Of a stretch of DNA of 34,629 nt, positions 1-7,596 are shown in pieces. The DNA is from a virus: positions 1-34,629 of the IMG/VR virus record IMGVR_UViG_3300026521_000428, one strand, 5' to 3'. The notes under the pieces are model-generated. The model was not told the DNA's origin. It did not search any database and worked only from the letters and a program-made list of their open reading frames with translations. Numbering within the stretch: the first letter of the stretch is position 1; each line of letters opens with the position of its first letter. A program made the translations under genes and the position numbers.

Positions 1-138
1 GCCAATTTAATATTCCAAGATTCGAAAAAGAATTATAATATTTCTTTTGGTTATGGTGGAAAAGAAAAAATAGTTCATTTTAAACCTATGGATTTATATA
101 AAAAATATCGAGAAAAATTAGATGAGATGGAACCATAA
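1..138 (+). CDS. C-terminal end of an unknown protein (5' end outside window)
   Basis: The reading frame is open from base 1 to a TAA at 136-138 and gives 45 residues ending in KLDEMEP. The piece is lysine-rich and polar, with no recognisable motif. A second open frame (126-257) continues immediately in another frame without a start codon, so the two may be one gene broken by a frameshift. Base composition matches the neighbouring phage genes. Function unknown. Confidence 0.5.
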   Translation, partial: ANLIFQDSKKNYNISFGYGGKEKIVHFKPMDLYKKYREKLDEMEP

Positions 139-257
139 CTACAGAAGATCCTTTAAAAGCACCGGAGGATTTTAAAAAATTATCCGCTCAATTAAAATTA
201 AATTATGGTGTGGATAAATTAGTAATTACTAGTTTAAGTTTATTATACGAGGAATAA
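126..257 (+). CDS. Start-less ORF, possible frameshifted continuation of the preceding gene
   Basis: This frame is open from just after a TGA at 123-125 to a TAA at 255-257 and would give about 43 residues beginning DGTITTEDPLKAPEDF. It has no ATG or TTG; the only in-frame GTG (210) has no ribosome binding site. The residue composition is protein-like, with alternating charged and hydrophobic positions. The frame at 1-138 ends inside its first codons, so a -1 slip, a base-calling error or an inactivating indel would join the two. The next gene has its own GAGG site and starts at 261. Confidence 0.35.
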   Translation, partial: DGTITTEDPLKAPEDFKKLSAQLKLNYGVDKLVITSLSLLYEE

Positions 258-260
258 AAT

Positions 261-818
261 ATGAAACAACAATTTATTAAAACCAGAGAAGTTATTTATG
301 AAGAAATGATTAAAGGACAACATCATGTCTTAACCTTATTTAAAGATGGTCATAAAAAGTCACATTATGAATATTATGTAGGAATTCCTAAAGAGCATCC
401 ATATTACATGATAGATACCGAAACTCAACAAACAAGATGGTATAAAGAACCACCAATTAATAAACAAGGATACTTATATAAAATAAGTCGGTCAATTGCT
501 TTTAATAATACTAAAGATCTTAAAAGAGCAATTAAAAGCATGAAGGAACCTTTTAGAATTAAAGATGTAAGTAATTTTGATTTTGATAAAGTAAGTGCTT
601 TAGAACATGCTTGGTTATCTTTTCAGGGAAACTTATACGAGTTTTTAAAAGAGGATTATTGTTATTATGGTGGTGGAATGTATATACCAAGTTTTGGAGA
701 TGATTCTTGTAAAAAATCTTCCGAAGTGGCTTTAAAATTACTTGGTAATCATTTTCTGAAAGTACATGACATCATTCAAAAACCATCGGTCATGAAAGTA
801 AATTTTGAAGGAGAATAA
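261..818 (+). CDS. Hypothetical protein, 185 aa
   Basis: A GAGG ribosome binding site sits 8 bases before the ATG. The protein is soluble and rich in Tyr and Lys, with no signal peptide or membrane segment. A Tyr/Gly cluster (YCYYGGGMYIPSFGDD, about residues 133-148) is the most distinctive stretch and could be a loop or binding surface, but I do not recognise the family. It is the first complete gene of a run (261-3456) that includes a NADAR protein and a metallo-beta-lactamase-fold enzyme, so an accessory role is plausible but not shown. Confidence 0.75.
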   Translation: MKQQFIKTREVIYEEMIKGQHHVLTLFKDGHKKSHYEYYVGIPKEHPYYMIDTETQQTRWYKEPPINKQGYLYKISRSIAFNNTKDLKRAIKSMKEPFRIKDVSNFDFDKVSALEHAWLSFQGNLYEFLKEDYCYYGGGMYIPSFGDDSCKKSSEVALKLLGNHFLKVHDIIQKPSVMKVNFEGE

Positions 819-843
819 ATGAGTTATTCAAAAAGGAAATTAA

Positions 844-1824
844 ATGAAAAAAATAAAAAAGTTAGATGAACTTATAGATGGAGAATATTATTGGATGCAT
901 AGTAATATGATATTCGATAATGGTTCTAGAAGTTCGCAAATGTTAATACAACGGTATCGTGATCATAAAGATGGTAGAGCCTATTTTGGGGATCGTATTT
1001 GGGCATATGATGGTAATAACCAAGCGATGGAAAAATATGATATTTATGGGCCAGTTCCAAAACCATTTAGAGGAGATTTAAGCAATCCAAATAATTACCA
1101 ATCTTCAGAATTTGAAAAAGTATTTGGTACGAACGAAGAATTGAATTCAATGATTGCTCAAATTAGAGATAACTTTACAGAAGAAATAATTAAATATATT
1201 CCGGAGAGTAGTGCCTATAGTTCACCCGAATGTGTTTTATTTGCTCTTTATAAAATTCTGGAAGATAGAACTTCATCTCCAAAAGAGATAACTAAAAGTA
1301 CCAATAGTTTACTATCTGTAGATGACGTCTCTAAAGAAAATGATTTTGAATTCTTTTGGGGTGGAATATTCTCACAGTGGGCTAAATATAATTTTGTTGG
1401 TTCTGATGGAGTTACTTATAATTGCGCAGAACAATATATGATGGCAAATAAAGCTATCGTTTTTCAAGATCTTGATAGCTATACTAAAATTATGGCTAGT
1501 ACTGATTCACGAGAACAGAAGGCACTTGGTAGAAAGATAAAAGGTTTTAATGATGAAACTTGGGATAAATATAAAATAGATATTGTTCGAATGGGAACAT
1601 ATCTAAAATTTTCACAGCACCCCGAGTTAAAAGAATATCTTTTAAGTACTGGAAATAAAATTATAGTAGAAGCTTCACCATATGATAGAGTTTGGGGAAT
1701 TGGTTTAAGTGAAACCGATCCTAAAAGATTCGATCCAAAATTATGGAGAGGTCATAATTTGCTTGGTTTTATTATAACTCAAGTAAGAGAACAATTACGT
1801 ACAGAATTAAAGGACGGGGAATGA
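844..1824 (+). CDS. NADAR-domain protein (YbiA-like), candidate ADP-ribose-removing N-glycosidase
   Basis: The C-terminal half (about residues 168-320) matches the NADAR fold: an FFWGG...FSQW opening, the NCAEQYMMANKA helix typical of YbiA-like proteins, the ALGRKIKGF segment, and the closing RVWGIGL...WRGHNLLGF block. Family knowledge: NADAR proteins cleave N-glycosidic bonds. Some act on riboflavin-pathway intermediates, others remove ADP-ribose from guanine in nucleic acids, and a phage NADAR has been described as an anti-DarT factor. The N-terminal ~165 residues (with HKDGRAYFGDRIWAYDG) are unlike YbiA, which is about 160 residues in total, so this is a two-domain protein. The ATG follows AAAAAGGAAATTAA. 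The stop overlaps the start of the next gene at 1821. The anti-DarT role is inference from family and context. Confidence 0.8.
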   Translation: MKKIKKLDELIDGEYYWMHSNMIFDNGSRSSQMLIQRYRDHKDGRAYFGDRIWAYDGNNQAMEKYDIYGPVPKPFRGDLSNPNNYQSSEFEKVFGTNEELNSMIAQIRDNFTEEIIKYIPESSAYSSPECVLFALYKILEDRTSSPKEITKSTNSLLSVDDVSKENDFEFFWGGIFSQWAKYNFVGSDGVTYNCAEQYMMANKAIVFQDLDSYTKIMASTDSREQKALGRKIKGFNDETWDKYKIDIVRMGTYLKFSQHPELKEYLLSTGNKIIVEASPYDRVWGIGLSETDPKRFDPKLWRGHNLLGFIITQVREQLRTELKDGE

Positions 1825-2402
1825 CAATTCATCAAAATCATTGTTGGTTAACCAACGTAAAAAATCCCAATAACGAAGATGGTTCGTTTGATGGACGAGT
1901 TATGGTTTATTTTGAAGATAAAATGGATAATGATTTTATAAGAGATAATGAGTTAGGGTATTGTTTATCAAATCCAGATATGAAGTTAGTTTCAAAACAT
2001 GAATATTTTTCTCAAGATGAATACGATAAATGGGTTGAGATTGAAATCGAATTAAAAGATTATAAAAATAAATCAGAAATACCAGAAAATAAATTAGAAC
2101 GTCTTAAAAAACGTTCTATGAAAACTGGATATAAATTTAACAAAGAAGTTCTCGAATGGTTAGAGGAAAATTATGCTGGCAAATATGGAATTCAAGAATA
2201 CATGGATAAACCTATGTTAATATTTCTTACTCCAAGACCGGCAAGAAATTTTATAAAACAATTTAGCGTTTTTAAACAACCAGTTTTCGATTTTAATTAT
2301 TTTAACGATACTCGTAAAGATATTAAATTATCTAAATTTTTAAAAATTTTAGAAAATCTTGGTGAAATAGAAACAGTAAAAAAAATAAAGGAAAAATTAT
2401 GA
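1821..2402 (+). CDS. Hypothetical protein, 193 aa
   Basis: The ATG overlaps the TGA of the NADAR gene (translational coupling), with GGGGA just upstream. The protein is soluble and charged; a helical, Lys/Glu-rich centre (about residues 70-105) is followed by a segment containing MLIFLTPRPARNFIKQF. No catalytic motif or zinc site is visible and I do not recognise the family. Its position directly after the NADAR gene suggests co-translation with it. Confidence 0.75.
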   Translation: MTIHQNHCWLTNVKNPNNEDGSFDGRVMVYFEDKMDNDFIRDNELGYCLSNPDMKLVSKHEYFSQDEYDKWVEIEIELKDYKNKSEIPENKLERLKKRSMKTGYKFNKEVLEWLEENYAGKYGIQEYMDKPMLIFLTPRPARNFIKQFSVFKQPVFDFNYFNDTRKDIKLSKFLKILENLGEIETVKKIKEKL

Positions 2403-2647
2403 GCAAAGATGTTAAAAATATAGAGGTACTTATCAGAACTAAAGGCGGTAGAGAACATTTTATAATGATTACTAAAAATGAATTAGAAAATGAATATGCA
2501 GATGGATTTAATAATTTAAGTAAATTATCTAGTTTATCTTTTATTGTACAACATTCAGATAGAGTAGTTTTTTTATCTATAATGCCATCAGAAATAGAAT
2601 CAATTAGCGTAACAACTTTAAATAAAGATTATCCAGAGGAAGAATAA
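2399..2647 (+). CDS. Hypothetical small protein, 82 aa
   Basis: A short soluble protein starting MSKDVKNIEVLIRTKGG. The ATG overlaps the previous stop by four bases and an AAGGAAAAATT site precedes it. The predicted pattern is beta-rich (IEVLIRTKGG, LSSLSFIVQHSDRVVFLSIMPSEIESISV), consistent with a small beta domain. The stop overlaps the start of the MBL-fold gene at 2647, so the three genes from 1821 are translationally linked. Function unknown. Confidence 0.7.
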   Translation: MSKDVKNIEVLIRTKGGREHFIMITKNELENEYADGFNNLSKLSSLSFIVQHSDRVVFLSIMPSEIESISVTTLNKDYPEEE

Positions 2648-3456
2648 TGAGATTTATACAATTAGGAAATGGTGGCGGATTAGATCCAACTGCTACCAAC
2701 AGTAGTTTTTTAGTCCAGGTAAAAGAAGATGAATATCTATTATTCGATTGTGGTTTTAATGTTATGCAAAAACTTATAGAATTACAGGAAGAATCTTTGC
2801 AAAATAATGAATATTTTCATATTTCGAAAATTAAATATGTTTTCATTTCTCATATTCATGATGATCATGTTGGAAATGTAGAAACGTTAATGTATTGGAA
2901 TTATTTTAAAAATAATGTTTCTATAACTTGGCTATACGCTAACGAAGAGGTAAAAGATTATTTAAAAATGAAGATGGAACCAAAATTATATAATGGTGGA
3001 AAAGTAGATAATTATTCTATTGTTCAATCTAGTATTAGATCTGTTTCTGGAGACAACAAATTTCCATATAGAATTACTCGGCCAGAAGGTGGAATGTTAA
3101 ATAGTTCTACTACTATTAAATTAGTTTCCTTATACGAAACTTTTCATGGTGGATGCGAATCAAATGGTTTGGTAATAATTAAAGAGTTTGATAATGGCGA
3201 TTCAATCGAAAAAACAAGTTTTGTTATTTCCGGAGATACTAAAGCATCGGTATACTTAGAAGAAGAGATATTATATAAAACATCAAACTCTTCTCGTACT
3301 ATAATATATCATGATTTTAGCGATTGGAATTGTCCAAGTAAAAATGTACATGCCTGTAAATCAGATATTGATAGCGAGTACTCAGAGGAATTTATAGAAT
3401 CTTTAATTTGGTATCATAATAATGGCGTATTTAATCGTCGTTGGCAAGATTGGTAA
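2647..3456 (+). CDS. Metallo-beta-lactamase-fold hydrolase, possible Apyc1-like cyclic-nucleotide phosphodiesterase
   Basis: A metal-binding HxHxDH motif is clear (H69, H71, D73, H74 in SHIHDDHVGN). It follows an LLFDCG strand typical of RNase Z/Apyc1-type MBL proteins and an N-terminal MRFIQLGNGGG strand-loop. Further candidate ligands are H167 (ETFHGG), D197 (ISGDTK) and H222. At 269 residues it is the size of a single MBL domain and has no extra exosite arm. Family knowledge: phage Apyc1 proteins are MBL phosphodiesterases that destroy cCMP and cUMP of Pycsar defence; other MBL relatives are RNase Z or PqqB-like. Which of these applies cannot be decided here. The gene is last in its operon and is followed within four bases by a UUCG terminator. 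Confidence 0.8.
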   Translation: MRFIQLGNGGGLDPTATNSSFLVQVKEDEYLLFDCGFNVMQKLIELQEESLQNNEYFHISKIKYVFISHIHDDHVGNVETLMYWNYFKNNVSITWLYANEEVKDYLKMKMEPKLYNGGKVDNYSIVQSSIRSVSGDNKFPYRITRPEGGMLNSSTTIKLVSLYETFHGGCESNGLVIIKEFDNGDSIEKTSFVISGDTKASVYLEEEILYKTSNSSRTIIYHDFSDWNCPSKNVHACKSDIDSEYSEEFIESLIWYHNNGVFNRRWQDW

Positions 3457-3460
3457 AATT

Positions 3461-3488
3461 AAAAAAGAACCTTCGGGTTCTTTTTTTT
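3461..3488 (+). terminator. Rho-independent terminator with UUCG loop
   Basis: An 11-bp stem (3461-3471 with 3476-3486) closes a TTCG tetraloop and runs into a T tract. It starts five bases after the stop of the MBL gene and separates it from the SMC-like gene at 3516. Confidence 0.9.
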
Positions 3489-3515
3489 GCTAAAAAAAAA
3501 TAAAAAAGGAAAATA

Positions 3516-5498
3516 ATGGAAAATAATATCCAAGATTTCGAAAATAAATTAATTCAATTAAATAATCAATTTCATATCAGTACAAAAATCAAAGAAAATT
3601 TAGAAAATGAAAACCAGGTTTTTTTAAACAATTGTACTGGTATAGAAGAGGAATTAAAATTATTAAATGATACTAAAATGCTTTTGGAAACTTTAAAAAT
3701 TCATAAACTTAAAGAGAAAAAAGATTTTATATTAAATATAGTTAATACTGCTTTAGTAGATATATTCCAAGATAATATTAAAATAGCTATCGAACCTCAA
3801 GAAGGTAAAGGTAAAGTTAATACAAGTTCAACTCAAAAATTCGATATAATTTTTTATCAAAATGATATTGAATTAGCTAGAAATGAAGAATTACTTATTT
3901 CTAATGGTGGTGGTATAATGCAAGTTGTATCAATGCTTTTTAAATTATTAATTGGTTTTATTTATTCTAAAAATACTTTTTATATGTTTGATGAAAGTTT
4001 TAGTCAATTAAGTCAAGATAATAGAATCCGTCTTAGTAAATTTTTACAAATGTTCTGTGAGCAATATAATTTTACTATAGTTGTTGTTTCACAAGTACTT
4101 GATCTAGATGAATACGCCGATATTATTTATAGTGTAAATGCTAAATATGATGACAATGGTGTTCGAGAATTAGTATTAGAGGATTCTAAATTTAAAGAGG
4201 GTATATTCGAACGAAATGTTCAAGTCGGTGAGGAAGGTGTTTGGCATATAAATATTAAAAATTTTCAAAGTATTAAAAATATAGATTTACGGTTTAAAGG
4301 ATATACTGTAATACGTGGACCAAATAATTCTGGTAAAAGTGCTATACTTAGAGCAGTTAGTTCAATACTTTATAATTCTTTCAATGTAAAAAAATATCCT
4401 CGTAAAGCCGGTGGTTTAGATACAAAAGGTAATCCAAGTAAAAAAGTTTTAAATACCGAAATAATTTTAGAAAAAACTTATCTTAAAAGTTTACATGATG
4501 AAGATGGAAAATGTGAAATAATTAAAAAACAAGTTGGATTACGTTATAAAAGTTCTAAAGTATCCTTTGTTATAGAAGGTGAAGAATACTATGGAAAGAA
4601 TTTAGCAGCTGAAAAACTTATGGAAAAGATTGAAGAACTTGGATTCAAGTACATTAATTTAAAAGAATTCTATAAGAACTTCAAAGGTAATTTAAAAGAT
4701 CAAACCGAAAGAATCGCAAGTACTACTCAGTACGACGGATTATTTCTAGTAGGTTCGAAAGGTAATGAAACAGAAAAGATTTTTAATTTTTTATTTAATA
4801 CTGAAAATATTACTAAAGCTATTCTAAAAGTAAAAGAAGATATGATGCTTTTATCAAAGAATCATGAAACTAATCAAGAACGTATTCTTGAAAATACCTC
4901 TAAAATAGAAAAAGTTAATAATGAAATTAAGTACTATTTAAAATTATATTATTTAACAATTATTGAAAATTTATCTTTATTCGATACAAAAGGATTAAAA
5001 GATTATTTAAATAATCTTAATTTTGGAATCGATACTAGAAATCAAATTATTTCTATTTATCAAAATAATTATGGCTTATTTAACGAAGATTTTAAAAAAA
5101 TACAATTAATAAAAGAGCAGACTAGAAATTTTAAAATCAATGAGGAAAAAGTAAATTTTAAAATTAATAATATTAAAAATATAATTATTAAATTTGAAAA
5201 GTTAGCTTTATTGAAGGATTATGAAAAAAATTTACAAAAGGACCATTATCCATTGTTGAATAATAATTCCAAAAATATTTTAATGATGGAAAAATTAATA
5301 GATAAATTGGAAAAATATAAAAATTTGATAATTCATTTTAATGAATATTCGGCTCTTTTTTCTAAATTAAAGAATTTAGAATTATATTTGGAACCCGTAT
5401 TAAATAAAAAACAATTGTTAGATATACAATTTAAATCCAAATTAATGCCATGTACTAAATGTTCAGGCAAAGGATTTATACCAATAAAAGGAAAATAA
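3516..5498 (+). CDS. Circularly permuted Rad50/SMC-like ABC ATPase
   Basis: The two halves of an ABC-type SMC head appear in reversed order. Residues ~1-70 are a coiled coil; then come a signature-like SNGGG (129-133), Walker B TFYMFDE (154-160) and a switch-like TIVVVSQ (187-193). After a linker comes a strand leading to Walker A GPNNSGKS (268-275), followed by a long second coiled coil (~430-640). The protein ends with CTKC (C646, C649), like half of a Rad50 zinc hook. In Rad50/SbcC/T4 gp46 the order is Walker A, coil, CxxC, coil, signature, Walker B, so this is what a permutation at the hook would give. Rad50-type ATPases work with an Mre11/gp47 nuclease on DNA ends; no such nuclease gene is in this window. 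The start has AAAAAAGGAAAATA upstream. The stop overlaps the next start. Confidence 0.8.
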   Translation: MENNIQDFENKLIQLNNQFHISTKIKENLENENQVFLNNCTGIEEELKLLNDTKMLLETLKIHKLKEKKDFILNIVNTALVDIFQDNIKIAIEPQEGKGKVNTSSTQKFDIIFYQNDIELARNEELLISNGGGIMQVVSMLFKLLIGFIYSKNTFYMFDESFSQLSQDNRIRLSKFLQMFCEQYNFTIVVVSQVLDLDEYADIIYSVNAKYDDNGVRELVLEDSKFKEGIFERNVQVGEEGVWHINIKNFQSIKNIDLRFKGYTVIRGPNNSGKSAILRAVSSILYNSFNVKKYPRKAGGLDTKGNPSKKVLNTEIILEKTYLKSLHDEDGKCEIIKKQVGLRYKSSKVSFVIEGEEYYGKNLAAEKLMEKIEELGFKYINLKEFYKNFKGNLKDQTERIASTTQYDGLFLVGSKGNETEKIFNFLFNTENITKAILKVKEDMMLLSKNHETNQERILENTSKIEKVNNEIKYYLKLYYLTIIENLSLFDTKGLKDYLNNLNFGIDTRNQIISIYQNNYGLFNEDFKKIQLIKEQTRNFKINEEKVNFKINNIKNIIIKFEKLALLKDYEKNLQKDHYPLLNNNSKNILMMEKLIDKLEKYKNLIIHFNEYSALFSKLKNLELYLEPVLNKKQLLDIQFKSKLMPCTKCSGKGFIPIKGK

Positions 5499-5965
5499 TG
5501 GATATAAAAAAACAGGAACAGGAATATTTAAAATCTTCCCAATTAAACGAAATTTTAGATTATGAGGAATTTTTAAAAATAATTGATATTATAGATTCAA
5601 AATATAAAAATATCTCGGAAGATAAAATTTTTTTATTATTATTAAAAGAGGCGGGTAATCTTATAGAAAATATTCCAAAACGCGATGTGATTATACTAAA
5701 GTTGATAAATATGTTTAAATTAATAAGCCTACTATTTATTAATAAAGGCGAGCCAGAATTGGTTTATAATTTATTTGGTACGTATATTAAATTAGCCGAA
5801 GCTCCAAATTTTGAAACCAATTTAGAAACTTTATATTCGACCGCTTGGGATAATTTTATTATCCCAATAAGTATAAAACAACCCCAATTAATATTAATAA
5901 AATTTCTTGATTTTTGGTTTGGTTTGGGATTAACTTGGAATACTATTAAGAGTACTATTAAATAA
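5498..5965 (+). CDS. Hypothetical helical protein, 155 aa
   Basis: I chose the ATG at 5498, which overlaps the TAA of the SMC-like gene and has AAAAGGAAAATA before it, rather than an in-frame ATG 13 codons upstream that lies inside the SMC gene. The protein is almost entirely alpha-helical by composition, with long Leu/Ile-rich segments (for example DKIFLLLLKEAGNLIENI), amphipathic rather than clear membrane spans. Tight coupling to the SMC-like ATPase makes a partner subunit possible, but there is no nuclease motif and I do not recognise the family. Confidence 0.75.
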   Translation: MDIKKQEQEYLKSSQLNEILDYEEFLKIIDIIDSKYKNISEDKIFLLLLKEAGNLIENIPKRDVIILKLINMFKLISLLFINKGEPELVYNLFGTYIKLAEAPNFETNLETLYSTAWDNFIIPISIKQPQLILIKFLDFWFGLGLTWNTIKSTIK

Positions 5966-6005
5966 TAATATAGATATTATTTATATATTATAATAAGGAT
6001 TAATA

Positions 6006-6482
6006 ATGAAAAATCAAAAAGAATTAGTATCTTTAGAAATCTTAACTTTTAGTGAGGATGTTACTGGATACTCGGAAGAAGAACTTAGAGAAAAATACCG
6101 AAGTTTTAAAGAATCGTTTACTTTAATAGATGACCTTTCACAACCATATGTAATTAGAACAGTTGTTGGCGATCATAAAGATATTAGATCACTTGAACCA
6201 GAAATGATTCCGGAATGCGATAGATTTGAAGTATCTGAAAGCGTTCAAGATATTTTAAAAAATAACGAACTGCCGGTTTATAAAAGTGAGTTCGATCAAA
6301 ATAATATTGCTAATATTGCAAGTATTAAAGAACAGCAGTTAAATGCGGCTATTAAACAAGAAATGTTAAATGGTCTTAAAGCTATGGAAGATGGAAAAAT
6401 TAATCCTGATATCATTAAAGAGGCTAAAGGATTATCTGATAAAGTTATTGTCAATATTTCCGATGAAAAAACCGATAATTAA
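6006..6482 (+). CDS. Hypothetical protein, 158 aa
   Basis: ATG with AATAAGGATTAAT upstream, after a 40-bp AT-only gap. The protein is acidic and soluble; the N-terminal half is mixed (SLEILTFSEDVTGYSEEELREKY) and the C-terminal half is helical (IKEQQLNAAIKQEMLNGLKAMEDGK). Its last 20 bases are overlapped by the homing endonuclease gene starting at 6463. Since homing genes usually enter near conserved targets, the natural neighbour of this gene may once have been the 507-aa gene at 7593. Function unknown. Confidence 0.75.
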   Translation: MKNQKELVSLEILTFSEDVTGYSEEELREKYRSFKESFTLIDDLSQPYVIRTVVGDHKDIRSLEPEMIPECDRFEVSESVQDILKNNELPVYKSEFDQNNIANIASIKEQQLNAAIKQEMLNGLKAMEDGKINPDIIKEAKGLSDKVIVNISDEKTDN

Positions 6483-7596
6483 ACATATAGAAGATTTTAA
6501 AAAAGTACACGCCGATAAATATTCATACGAGTATTTATCGGATGAGATGTATTTAAATACTAAGCAATTGTTACCGATTTTATGTAAAAATTGTTCTAAA
6601 ATATTTTACCAAAATGCCAATAATCATAAAAGCGGTAAAGGTTGTCCGGTTTGCAAAATTCCAAAACTAAAAAAACCAAGGAAAAGAGTTTCTGAACATA
6701 TAGAAGATTTTAAAAAAGTACATCTAGATAAATATGATTATTCATTAATAAATGAAAAAAATTATAAAAGTACGGATATAAAAGTACCAATAATTTGTAA
6801 ACGGTGCAATGAAGTGTTTTATCAAAAACCAAATGCTCATAAACGAGGAAACGGTTGTCCAAAATGCAAAATAAAAAAGACTAGAAAAAGCGTTTCAGAA
6901 CATATAGAAGATTTTAAAAAAGTACATCTAGATAAATATGATTATTCATTAATAAATGAAAAAAATTATAAAAGTACGGTTTACAAATTACCGATAATTT
7001 GTAAACGGTGCAATGAAGTGTTTTATCAAAAACCAAATGCGCATAAGATGGGACATGGTTGTAAAAAATGTTCTATATTAAATCAGAAAAAATCTAAAAG
7101 TTATTATATAAAAAAATTTTTAAAAATACACGGTGATAAATATAATTATAATCTATTTAAAAATTATTCTTTTGCTAGAGATAAAATAAAAATAATTTGT
7201 AATAATTGCAATTGTGTTTTTGAAACCAGTGTATTGAATCATGTTTCTGGAGTTGGCTGTCCAAAATGTAATTCTTCGAAAGGAGAATTTAAAATACAAC
7301 AATATCTAAAAGAAAATAATATTAAATATTTAAAAGAATATGTGTTTAAAGAATGCTGTAATATAAAACCTTTACGGTTTGATTTTTATTTACCAGATAA
7401 AAATATTTTAATCGAATATGATGGAGAACAACATTTCAAACCAGTAGAATATTTTGGAGGAGAAGAAGCCTTTAAAAGAATACAAAAAACCGATAAAATT
7501 AAAACAGACTTTGCTAAAATAAAAAATATACCGTTAATTAGAATAAAATATAAAGACTTTGATAAAATAGAAAAAATACTAGGAGATATTAAATGA
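6463..7596 (+). CDS. Vsr-like (EDxHD-type) homing endonuclease with four zinc-ribbon/treble-clef repeats
   Basis: Four repeats of about 65 residues each begin with HxxxFxxxHxDKYxY and carry two Cys pairs, CxxC and later CPxC/CxxC (for example ICKRCNEVF...GNGCPKC); this kind of module binds DNA in phage endonucleases. The C-terminal ~100 residues hold a PD-(D/E)xK/Vsr-type nuclease core, with RFDFYLPDKN and IEYDGEQHF as the likely metal-binding strands. I placed the start at MKKPIIKHIEDF (6463), where the first repeat begins; a longer frame upstream lies inside the previous gene. There is no convincing ribosome binding site, so translation may depend on the gene before it. The stop overlaps the start at 7593. 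Repeats 2 and 3 are almost identical in DNA, and the C-terminus closely matches the endonuclease at 32858-33988. Confidence 0.85.
   Translation: MKKPIIKHIEDFKKVHADKYSYEYLSDEMYLNTKQLLPILCKNCSKIFYQNANNHKSGKGCPVCKIPKLKKPRKRVSEHIEDFKKVHLDKYDYSLINEKNYKSTDIKVPIICKRCNEVFYQKPNAHKRGNGCPKCKIKKTRKSVSEHIEDFKKVHLDKYDYSLINEKNYKSTVYKLPIICKRCNEVFYQKPNAHKMGHGCKKCSILNQKKSKSYYIKKFLKIHGDKYNYNLFKNYSFARDKIKIICNNCNCVFETSVLNHVSGVGCPKCNSSKGEFKIQQYLKENNIKYLKEYVFKECCNIKPLRFDFYLPDKNILIEYDGEQHFKPVEYFGGEEAFKRIQKTDKIKTDFAKIKNIPLIRIKYKDFDKIEKILGDIK
6688..7095 (+). repeat. 204-bp near-identical tandem duplication inside the homing endonuclease gene
   Basis: Unit 1 (6688-6891) and unit 2 (6892-7095) each encode one 68-residue zinc module. 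The first ~85 bases differ by a single base, and most of the rest is also identical, while the first and fourth modules of the gene are much more diverged. This is a recent in-frame duplication of one DNA-binding module. Confidence 0.85.

Noticed and set aside
819-869. Tiny frame MSYSKRKLN... between two genes
   Set aside because: It mostly overlaps the NADAR gene in another frame and its sequence is just the AAAAAGG ribosome site region of that gene.
2647-3456. Calling the MBL protein RNase Z
   Set aside because: It has the metal motif but no visible RNase Z exosite arm, and phage context gives other options; the substrate was left open.
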